From NCBI RefSeq assembly GCF_000307265.1, contig NZ_DF158897.1:295730-359729 (forward strand): 64,000 nucleotides of DNA. Direction: 5' to 3'. Below, in pieces: positions 1-6,896 of this stretch. The translations under genes were made by a program, and so were the position numbers. Numbering within the stretch: position 1 is the stretch's first letter; the number at the start of each line of letters is the position of its first letter. The notes beneath the pieces were generated by a model that worked only from the letters and a program-made list of their open reading frames with translations, did no database searches and was not told the DNA's origin. The stretch is from Oscillibacter ruminantium GH1. Lineage in GTDB: Bacteria > Bacillota > Clostridia > Oscillospirales > Oscillospiraceae.

Positions 1-1
1 T

Positions 2-415
2 GACGATCTGAGCCTTCTGAAAGAATTCGCCGACAAGTCCCATTCTATTACTTTTCAGACGAATGATGATGGGAGACTCCGGATACACATTTTCATCCTT
101 TATTTTGAAGAGATTGCCGACAAGAACGAGATCTTTGAGTCAATTCTGCGCAACAGGCCAGATCTTACCGCTCTTTTGGAGCAGTACAGGGAAGAGAACC
201 CATCCCTTTTTGAAAGCAATGATGAAGTCGATAATCTTGATGATTCCGAGCGGGTTGAGCTAATGACATGGTTTGTGGAAACATGGTCGGCAGCAACAGG
301 TGAAAGCAAGGAGAGCGTCGCGTCTGCGGTCTTATATGTGATGCGGCATGACTACAGGAATATGCTCCAAAAAATCCTTGACTTTAAACACAAACTTGAA
401 GGAGATACAGAATAA
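2..415 (+). CDS. Partial hypothetical protein (C-terminal part)
   Basis: An open frame runs in from the left window edge with no start and ends at TAA (413-415), giving about 137 residues. The visible part is acidic and probably helical, with no recognised motif. It is the only plus-strand gene in the first 25 kb and converges on the minus-strand defence genes, so it may belong to the unit left of the island. An internal ATG at 176 exists, but the open frame upstream of it reads like the same protein, so I treat the gene as truncated by the window edge. Function unknown. Confidence 0.55.
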   Translation, partial: DDLSLLKEFADKSHSITFQTNDDGRLRIHIFILYFEEIADKNEIFESILRNRPDLTALLEQYREENPSLFESNDEVDNLDDSERVELMTWFVETWSAATGESKESVASAVLYVMRHDYRNMLQKILDFKHKLEGDTE

Positions 416-420
416 CCGAA

Positions 421-449
421 CGGCCAGCCGATGCAGTATCGGTTGGCCG
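421..449. terminator. Hairpin between convergent genes
   Basis: A 12-bp stem (CGGCCAGCCGAT pairing with ATCGGTTGGCCG, one G-T wobble) with loop GCAGT lies six bases after the stop of the plus-strand gene. No clear T run follows on either strand, so it is a possible but not certain bidirectional terminator. Confidence 0.45.
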
Positions 450-507
450 CTTGAATTAGGTTGCAGTATCTGTCATCTGCTATCATGGGGAGAAAGGCAT
501 TAAATGA

Positions 508-711
508 CTAACCGTGTTTCTGATTACTGCGAAATAATAAGGATTTCAATAGCGTCTTAAGTTGTGAAGATGAGTTCGTTTTGGGATTGGGGGGGTTCAT
601 CGCAGCATCTGCGTTGCCGCACTCGTTATCATCAGTTTCGCTCTGCGTGGCAGCAATCGAAATACCAATATCGACTGGGTCGATTTTTCCGTTTCCGTTC
701 CAGTCTATCAT
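508..711 (-). CDS. Small EF-hand-like protein
   Basis: A 67-residue protein. The start ATG at 711 has GAGGAG seven bases upstream, better than the TTG at 726. Residues 3-14 read DWNGNGKIDPVD, a canonical EF-hand/dockerin-type calcium loop with Asp, Asn, Asn, Lys and Asp at the ligand spacing. The rest is Asn/Asp/Ser rich and then basic. There is only one loop, so it is not a cohesin-binding dockerin (which has two). It starts 12 nt after the stop of the GIY-YIG gene, so it is probably the last gene of that unit. Calcium binding is inferred from the motif; role unknown. Confidence 0.55.
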   Translation of the reverse strand: MIDWNGNGKIDPVDIGISIAATQSETDDNECGNADAAMNPPNPKTNSSSQLKTLLKSLLFRSNQKHG

Positions 712-722
712 GTTGCATCTCC

Positions 723-2120
723 TCAAATCTTCATGAAGGTCATTTGCTTGTTTAGGATTCCCTGTTGGACATTTACTGCTTTATATCCCGCTTGTACCCA
801 GGATTGACACTGCGTATGTGAACCGCCGGGGTTCCACCACATAGTATAGGTTCCAGCGCTTTTTGGAAGCGCAAACCCAAGGATTTTCTCCAGCTCCGAG
901 AATGAAAGCGTGACGGTGTCGCTTGATTGTGTGCAGAGGTAGCGGTAGAGAGGTTCATATTTTCCGAGCGACGATTGAGCTTTCTGAACAGGAGTGTGTG
1001 ATCGTTCGGGCTCTGCTGTCACGGTTAGCCCGCAGAGTCTTTGAAGCAATGCGAATTCCGATTCCGTCAGGCCTTCCGCATCCAGTCCCTGCTTCAGCCA
1101 TAGGCCGCTGGTGCAGATCTCTGTTTCGGGGCTGTATTTCCCCGGCCATTTTTCTCCGGGCCTGAAATCGCTCGTATGGTTCAGGGTTGAAATGATCGCT
1201 TCTTCTAACCGCAGACGCTGACCTTTATCCGGAACGGGGAACGCCGTAAAGGTCAGATGGCCGCGCATATAATCGCTGACGCGCTGCTCCGTGTCGGCGT
1301 TCTTTATGGGATCAATATATTTGTAGTTTTCCGGTTTCGAAGTGTCCAAAGTCCATACGGGCAAATATGGATCGTGATGCGCGTTCAGCACGGCCTTTCC
1401 AATGTTTTTGCGAAAAATGCTGCCGTTGTGGTTTTCCCGCACAAAGTGGTCTGTCAGCCGCCGTATGAGCCTGTTTGGGGAAGTATGCGTACCGACGCGA
1501 ACGATTCTGTCCATGCCGTGGTAGAGTTCGCCCGCTTCGTAGACAATATAGATACCATTGTCAAACGGGAGCGACTGGATTTGTTCCCATGTATATCGCG
1601 GCAACTTTTGAAACAGCGCATGGAGACGCACGCATAGAGAAACCTCACCGCTGCTGGTGACCCAATTCGTCTGCACCCATTGGGAATCCGGTTGCCGGGC
1701 GGATTCCTTGGTATGTAGCTGCGATTTCAAAAAGGCCATCCGCTCACCCATACGCATTCCTGCCAACGGTAGACTGCAATGCGGCAGATGGTTCTGGATA
1801 TCCCGGCAATAATGACTGCCAGCGAGAAGGATAAAGTCGTCATCTTCTATGCTACACTTATGTGCAAGCATCGTAAGAACCGCGTGCGCCCATTCGAGCT
1901 GCTGTTTGCGGGGCATATCATTCAGCGTTTGATCGTATGGCGCCATCACCTTGTTCTCCGACACGAGGCCATATTTTGCGGAAAGAATGAAAACCTTATC
2001 AGCGTTCGCCCTGGCATATTGATACGATAGGGAAAAGAGCGCGCTTGCGGAGTAAAGCTCACGCGCCGCGCATGGGTACGGCTTCTTTTCCTTGCTGCAG
2101 GATATCAGCGCAATTGTCAT
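723..2120 (-). CDS. DUF6884 / GIY-YIG / DUF7662-like three-domain protein
   Basis: 465 residues, start ATG 2120 with TGGAG upstream. Residues 1-135 (MTIALISCSKEKK..., then ILSAKYGLV) match the DUF6884 pattern. Residues about 187-320 look like a GIY-YIG nuclease: NGIYIVYEAGE, then RVGTH..LIRRLTDHF, then RLRLEEAII supplying the conserved Glu. Residues about 385-460 (LGKYEPLYRYL, ILGFALPKSA, WWNPGGSH, WVQAGYK) resemble the small C-terminal DUF7662 module. Such combinations occur in defence islands, so a DNA-cleaving defence effector is a reasonable inference. Target and trigger cannot be read from the sequence. Confidence 0.7.
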   Translation of the reverse strand: MTIALISCSKEKKPYPCAARELYSASALFSLSYQYARANADKVFILSAKYGLVSENKVMAPYDQTLNDMPRKQQLEWAHAVLTMLAHKCSIEDDDFILLAGSHYCRDIQNHLPHCSLPLAGMRMGERMAFLKSQLHTKESARQPDSQWVQTNWVTSSGEVSLCVRLHALFQKLPRYTWEQIQSLPFDNGIYIVYEAGELYHGMDRIVRVGTHTSPNRLIRRLTDHFVRENHNGSIFRKNIGKAVLNAHHDPYLPVWTLDTSKPENYKYIDPIKNADTEQRVSDYMRGHLTFTAFPVPDKGQRLRLEEAIISTLNHTSDFRPGEKWPGKYSPETEICTSGLWLKQGLDAEGLTESEFALLQRLCGLTVTAEPERSHTPVQKAQSSLGKYEPLYRYLCTQSSDTVTLSFSELEKILGFALPKSAGTYTMWWNPGGSHTQCQSWVQAGYKAVNVQQGILNKQMTFMKI

Positions 2121-2201
2121 TGTCTTTGGTCTCCAGTCACAAGTGATTTACATATGTCAAAAATAAGCAGTAGTAAGGCCGGGTAAAACTTCTGATGGAT
2201 C

Positions 2202-2327
2202 TCACTCATCTGATCCATGCAGTCCCTCATAAACGACACCGCCCGGCTCCCAGTCGCGCATTGTCAGTTCACGGGCGAATACCTTTGGCTCCTCATAGGG
2301 GAACCAGACATCGATGTAATCGCTCAT
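2202..2327 (-). CDS. Possible 41-residue small protein
   Basis: A short frame from ATG 2327 to TGA 2202 encodes about 41 residues rich in aromatic and acidic residues (MSDYIDVWFPYEEPKVFARE at its start). GAGGATG lies just upstream of the ATG. A 15-codon frame overlapping the stop of the preceding gene also sits in front, so a chain of coupled tiny frames is possible. It may be a genuine small protein, or a remnant of a longer one, because the frame reads sensibly for a few codons upstream to a stop. Confidence 0.3.
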   Translation of the reverse strand: MSDYIDVWFPYEEPKVFARELTMRDWEPGGVVYEGLHGSDE

Positions 2328-2367
2328 CGCATCCTCATAGTCCTAAACCGCTCCTGCCACTCTGTCT

Positions 2368-3120
2368 TCATACAACCACTTCAAACGCCAAAAGCGCAGC
2401 CGAAACAAACGCCGCTTTGTCCCTCCATTCGGGGCGGCAGTTTATAACTACTTTTGCATCCCCATATGTGGCAGTTCCTTCTACATAAACCGCATTTTTG
2501 TTTGCTCCACGGAGAACATTGCGATTGCCTGAGTCCTTCACATTCTCAAACAGGTCAGCAAATGGAAAAAACCAGTCGAAGCCGGTAATCATGAGAATGT
2601 GTGAAGGCCTGTATATTTCCAACTCGTGCTTCAAAATCTCTTTGCAGGTGGCAAGCTGAATTTGTTGAATCTTTGGACTCGGATTCCCACTATTTTTAGG
2701 GGATACCTTGTAAAGATTTGACCATGCTATGCTTTCCATCCAAATATCATTACTCTGTACGTTCCCCGGTAACTGCGACCAAATTGCTTTTGCATAGTCC
2801 CAGTACGGCTTTTTGTCGATGCAATATCGTTTTGTCAAGTCTGATTTGTCCTGATCGTGGGTGCTGTACAGTGTTCCGCCTATCGACTCGACCCAATTCC
2901 AGCGCTTACGGTCGTCAAACTCCGCCTGCGCCGCTCCTCCAAACGCGGTTTCTGATGCCGTATTCAGTGTACCCCAACCGTTTGTCGAGCGACCAATCAG
3001 CATGAAGCGCCGTGTTCCTTTGCTATATAATTCACCGCACATGGATACAAAGTGAGCGCAGCTGTCAAACTCCGGGAATGTGTAAAAATCATTGTATAGT
3101 CGTCTGTATAACTCCTTCAT
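2368..3120 (-). CDS. Hypothetical protein (about 250 aa)
   Basis: I choose the ATG at 3120 because AAGGAG sits six bases upstream; ATGs at 3138 and 3156 lack this. The product is about 250 residues, soluble and rich in Trp. Recognisable blocks are RRFMLIGRSTNGWG near residue 40 and a strand-like HILMITGFDWFF near residue 175. Their spacing vaguely recalls the uracil-DNA glycosylase superfamily fold, but no catalytic motif is convincing and I do not assign a function. It lies in the defence island between the zinc-ribbon gene and the GIY-YIG gene, all on one strand. Confidence 0.65.
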   Translation of the reverse strand: MKELYRRLYNDFYTFPEFDSCAHFVSMCGELYSKGTRRFMLIGRSTNGWGTLNTASETAFGGAAQAEFDDRKRWNWVESIGGTLYSTHDQDKSDLTKRYCIDKKPYWDYAKAIWSQLPGNVQSNDIWMESIAWSNLYKVSPKNSGNPSPKIQQIQLATCKEILKHELEIYRPSHILMITGFDWFFPFADLFENVKDSGNRNVLRGANKNAVYVEGTATYGDAKVVINCRPEWRDKAAFVSAALLAFEVVV

Positions 3121-3233
3121 GGATGCTCCTTCCTTCATTACAAGTCTACATTCCACATAGAGTTCGCAATGAAATGCAAAATCACTCTTTTTCGGACAAT
3201 TACTTTTTGCGCCCGATGTAAATGAAGCCTGAT

Positions 3234-3425
3234 TTACTTCTTGGTCGGATTGATTTTGCCTTTTGTAGCTATGGCCACCACGGTGCCGCCCACCATCACG
3301 GCAACGCTAAGCACAGCCTTCCCCGAGTTCTTTAGGACTTGAGCTCTTTTGCCAATACAGCTTTCACACAATTTGCTTCTATAACTATCCGGCAGCGGCT
3401 TGCCGCACTTTTTACACGTTTTCAT
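3234..3425 (-). CDS. Zinc-ribbon plus transmembrane microprotein
   Basis: 63 residues starting at ATG 3425 (GGAGAGGAAC upstream), overlapping the end of the 335-residue gene by 14 nt, which suggests translational coupling. The N-terminus carries two CxxC pairs (CKKC and CESC, spaced 15 residues) as in a zinc ribbon. A hydrophobic stretch of about 19 residues (VLSVAVMVGGTVVAIAT) then forms a probable single membrane helix with a basic tail. This would tether a small zinc knuckle to the membrane. Probable partner of the gene upstream; function unknown. Confidence 0.6.
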   Translation of the reverse strand: MKTCKKCGKPLPDSYRSKLCESCIGKRAQVLKNSGKAVLSVAVMVGGTVVAIATKGKINPTKK

Positions 3426-4419
3426 GTTCCTCTCCTATCAAGGCTGCATCTGCCACACAGGGTAGCGCCATTATTTTTTCTTCGATTTCAGGGATCGCTT
3501 TTGACCAGTAGTTCTCCGGCGACTCGTCAAGCAGGTCAAGCCTCTCTACAAATCCGGGCTTGTCAAGATATACGTTGCGGATGAAGCCGGCATAGTATTG
3601 GAGACTTTGCCTTGCGGCATCCGTTTCTCCCAGTTCCTGAAAAGCCATGGCAGCAGAAAGAGAAACCATGTTCACGGCGCAGAGGCTCTCTCGGATTTCG
3701 TCCATTCGAGCGCTGATTTTTTCAGGCTTGGAGCCGGATACCAGCTTCCCCCAGAAGGTTTCCGGCTGCTCTTTGATAAAAGCGACATTGGCGTTTTGGC
3801 TTTGCATCAGCAGATTTCTGCTGTCTTCCGCATCAAAGACAAGCATGAGTAGTGCCTGTGAGCGAATCTGGGGGTTGTGGATCTGCATCGCCTGTAATAG
3901 TTTCTGCTGACAGCTGTATGCCGTAGCAAGGCGGTCGTATTCCTGCCCCTGCCGCACTTCCTCAACAGCCGCCTGCACAAGCTGAATCTGCTCTGCGATT
4001 TGCGCCATTTGCATCTGGGCTGCGTAACTTGTCATGGCCTGTGCGAGTTCCGGCGATAAATTGACTTTCTCCAGCGAAATAGTTGATACAACCTTCTTCG
4101 TTTTGGGATGGATAATATTTGCCGTCAAGGTGCCGTTTTTCTTGGTCATGAGCTTCAGTGCTCCGCTGGCGAGCTGCGATTTCTGCTCGCCCGTCAGAAT
4201 GGCCTGAAGCGCCACATCCGGCACGCTTGCTTTTACCGCACTGATAAAGGCAGGAGCCGAATAGAGCATTTGCTCAATTTTTGAAAAACCCGCCTTTGCC
4301 ATCTTCATTAACGGTTTAGCGATATCCGGAATATCAACAAAGTAAGTTCCGATATCACAGGAATATTCCTCGCCCATAACCTCATAATCCTTTGGCTCAA
4401 TGATAATTGGATTATCCAT
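3412..4419 (-). CDS. Hypothetical helical protein (335 aa)
   Basis: ATG 4419 has GGAGG nine bases upstream. The protein is predicted mostly helical: residues 130-180 are Gln/Ala/Met rich (AQMQMAQIAEQIQLVQAAVE) and likely form a coiled coil. Residues 1-90 contain AGFSKIEQMLYSAPAFISAV. No catalytic motif is evident. It is coupled to the downstream zinc-ribbon/TM gene by an overlap and follows the 517-residue gene after 76 nt. It probably works with the small membrane protein, but no function can be assigned. Confidence 0.65.
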   Translation of the reverse strand: MDNPIIIEPKDYEVMGEEYSCDIGTYFVDIPDIAKPLMKMAKAGFSKIEQMLYSAPAFISAVKASVPDVALQAILTGEQKSQLASGALKLMTKKNGTLTANIIHPKTKKVVSTISLEKVNLSPELAQAMTSYAAQMQMAQIAEQIQLVQAAVEEVRQGQEYDRLATAYSCQQKLLQAMQIHNPQIRSQALLMLVFDAEDSRNLLMQSQNANVAFIKEQPETFWGKLVSGSKPEKISARMDEIRESLCAVNMVSLSAAMAFQELGETDAARQSLQYYAGFIRNVYLDKPGFVERLDLLDESPENYWSKAIPEIEEKIMALPCVADAALIGEEHENV

Positions 4420-4495
4420 GAGTACTCACCTCCATATAAAAGCATTGTAAATTGTGCGAACTAAGGATTGGTGGATAATGAAATGGCGCTTCTGA

Positions 4496-6049
4496 CTATT
4501 GTTCCGTTTTCTTCATCCACCAGCCATGTCCGTCACGGTAGCCGTTGCGCTCCATAAACGGAGTAACCAGCTCTATGTATGGCGGTTTGAACTCGCATTG
4601 CAGCAGCTCCGCGACCTTTTTTACAAGCTCCTCCTGCAATGCCCACCATGCTTCAAAGCGGGCTTTCATTTCGGGAGAGCTGTCATCATCTTCACACTCG
4701 TGCATGATCCAGCCAGCCTTATTCCACGCGCCTGCAAGTGCCGCAGCCAAAGCAGATTCGGTATAGTCATCTCCAAGCATATCCCGATATTCTTCGATGG
4801 ATATACCGGGAAGCGGCTCACAAGTCATCACGACAGCATCCTCTGGGATCTCACACGAGCTTTCCTCGTCATCTGCATCGTCATCATCGGCGACATATTC
4901 TCTGATGATTTTCTTGACTTTCTCCAGCGGATATGGCGCATTTTCCGCGCTGTGATACTCAATGCTCTCGATTCTGGCAATCGCTTCATGATTATCTGTT
5001 CCTGCGGGGACGACCACACGATCTCCCTCGCAGAGCTCGTCATTGTCGGTCAGATAGCAATAGGTTTTCCCGTATTCCTCAAACTGCACATTACAGAATA
5101 TTAAATCCGACTGTCTGCGTCGCGGCTTATTGTATAGCCGTGTGTCGAACAGTTCGCCAACTCCATAAAAGGAAATGAACTCGTAGATGTCATTGATAAA
5201 ATCTGCCCAATCACCGGGAAGGCCGTCCCTGTCAAATGTGCCGGTAACTACTCTGTAATTCCCGAGCTTTGTATGGATTTCAATTTCGTAGTCCCGTGTC
5301 TCCATCGGATTTACAATCACATCGGGAGGATTACCCTTTATGCACGAAAGGGCGGAAACGCTAATAGCGTCCAGAAATCCAGAGACACCTTCCTCCACAT
5401 AGTATTGGTTGGTAATGACGCAGCCGGAACCAACGCACATGATATGCTCCAGCGTTTCCGTCTTGCGGTCGATGCTGAGCTGCTCGGTATAATCCCAAGT
5501 CGCATATTCCCATGTAACATCGGGTGGGATGACGCCGGGCTTGATTTTTGTGATTCGGTGATACCTTACGACGATGCTGTCCAGCCTGTCCGGGTTGCCG
5601 TCAAAGAGCCACAGCTCCTGATTATCCAAGTTGTCCCGTATCAGGTTGGAAAGTGACTCGTCCTCGGTGGCGTCTTCAATCAGAGCGCCGCTATAGCAGA
5701 AGCTTTCGCCATCCGTGTTGGTGATGGTAAGCTCCCACGATCCGGCATCACACACGATGGTTTCTTCCTGCCTGTCGCGGTAGTATTGAACCGTTCTTTC
5801 GAGGAGCCACTGGGCGGTTTTCGCGTCTATTTTGGCGACGCTTCTTTTTTGTGACTGTCTCAGCATATCGGCATCATCGAAAAAGAAACGGGAAACAAAT
5901 ACCCTGCCGTCGGCGTGGATGGAAACGCTCTGCCTTGCTTCCTCGCCCGTATCTGCCGGGCGGCTAAAAAAGCATTCCTCACAGCGGAGCAGCATTTTTG
6001 ACGGTGTTCCAGTGAACCGGGGAACCATGGGATTCTCTTGCGTGGACAT
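4496..6049 (-). CDS. Hypothetical protein with C-terminal beta-barrel-like module (517 aa)
   Basis: Starts at ATG 6049 with GGAG eight bases upstream. The N-terminal 300 residues have an alternating strand pattern and no known motif. Around residues 315-390 lies a module reading roughly YCYLTDNDELCEGDRVVVPA...APYPLEKVKKI, which is also found in the decayed gene at 9236-9985 (YYWTEDSTIKKGDSVVVP...APQSIEDTPKIV). It is followed by an Asp-rich linker and a helical C-terminus containing WWALQEELVKKVAELLQ. The shared module suggests the two genes belong to one family. Function unknown; defence association is inferred from position only. Confidence 0.6.
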   Translation of the reverse strand: MSTQENPMVPRFTGTPSKMLLRCEECFFSRPADTGEEARQSVSIHADGRVFVSRFFFDDADMLRQSQKRSVAKIDAKTAQWLLERTVQYYRDRQEETIVCDAGSWELTITNTDGESFCYSGALIEDATEDESLSNLIRDNLDNQELWLFDGNPDRLDSIVVRYHRITKIKPGVIPPDVTWEYATWDYTEQLSIDRKTETLEHIMCVGSGCVITNQYYVEEGVSGFLDAISVSALSCIKGNPPDVIVNPMETRDYEIEIHTKLGNYRVVTGTFDRDGLPGDWADFINDIYEFISFYGVGELFDTRLYNKPRRRQSDLIFCNVQFEEYGKTYCYLTDNDELCEGDRVVVPAGTDNHEAIARIESIEYHSAENAPYPLEKVKKIIREYVADDDDADDEESSCEIPEDAVVMTCEPLPGISIEEYRDMLGDDYTESALAAALAGAWNKAGWIMHECEDDDSSPEMKARFEAWWALQEELVKKVAELLQCEFKPPYIELVTPFMERNGYRDGHGWWMKKTEQ

Positions 6050-6101
6050 ATATGCTGCTCCTTTCCTGCGCTTTCGCTTGCGGGCACTGGCCTGATTGCC
6101 A

Positions 6102-6845
6102 TCACTTGTTCAGGTATTGCCTTGTTAGCAAATCCATCGACTGTTTTGTCGGTTCAAGCCCATGTTCAAATGCATCCGCATAGATGCGCGGAACTTTCTT
6201 CAGGCGGAAGTTCATATCATCAAGGTTGAATGTATCCAAATCCATGTCGTCGACCCCAAGCCACTGCCGGTAATGCTCGTATTTCTTCCCGGCCCTCTTT
6301 TTGAAAGCGCGGGTAAGCTCCTCTAACCCTCCAGTTCCGCCGCAATCTTCAATGATCCCATAACCCTCGCCGTCAAGAACGCGAGGCAATTCCTTTCCGG
6401 GTAGCTCCTTGTCCTCAATGATCTGTTCAAGAACGAGCTTAACTACCCAGCCGTCGCCGTAATCGTACTGGAGCGTCAGCTCATCGTCGACCCATGCAAT
6501 AATGTGCGGCAACTTCTCGGTCGCGGCGTTCAGCGCATCTTCATTCTCAAACGCTGCCGTCATTTCATTCTGGACTTCAAAACGCTTCACTTCATTCTTG
6601 TTCCTGAAGGAAATGAAATCATTCAGCTCGGACTCTGAAAGCCGGTCTTTCATATGACGGTAATAGTTCTGACCCAACGGCACCTCAAAGCAAAACAGAT
6701 GGCTTGCCTGCATCTCAAACATCGTCATAACGATATAGCCAAGGCGCGCCATCGAAATATTGTTCATCACCTGAAAGCGCCGCCAAATCTTTGGGGAATA
6801 GTCATCAAGCTCTGCATAAAACTGATAAATCGGCTGTGACGCCAT
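6102..6845 (-). CDS. Plasmid pRiA4b ORF-3 family protein
   Basis: ATG 6845 is preferred over the upstream frame because AGGAG lies eight bases before it; the product is 247 residues. The opening YQFYAELDDYSPKIWRRFQV and later LQYDYGDGWVVKLVLE with EDCGGTGGLEEL are the signatures of the pRiA4b ORF-3-like fold (IWR, DYGD.W, ED.GG). The family is widespread on plasmids and in accessory islands, with no settled biochemical role. It lies 51 nt downstream of the nitrilase-fusion gene and probably in the same transcript. Confidence 0.75.
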   Translation of the reverse strand: MASQPIYQFYAELDDYSPKIWRRFQVMNNISMARLGYIVMTMFEMQASHLFCFEVPLGQNYYRHMKDRLSESELNDFISFRNKNEVKRFEVQNEMTAAFENEDALNAATEKLPHIIAWVDDELTLQYDYGDGWVVKLVLEQIIEDKELPGKELPRVLDGEGYGIIEDCGGTGGLEELTRAFKKRAGKKYEHYRQWLGVDDMDLDTFNLDDMNFRLKKVPRIYADAFEHGLEPTKQSMDLLTRQYLNK

Positions 6846-6896
6846 GTTGAGGACTCCTCTCGACATTTTCTTTTGGTTAATTCGGAGAAATGTACC

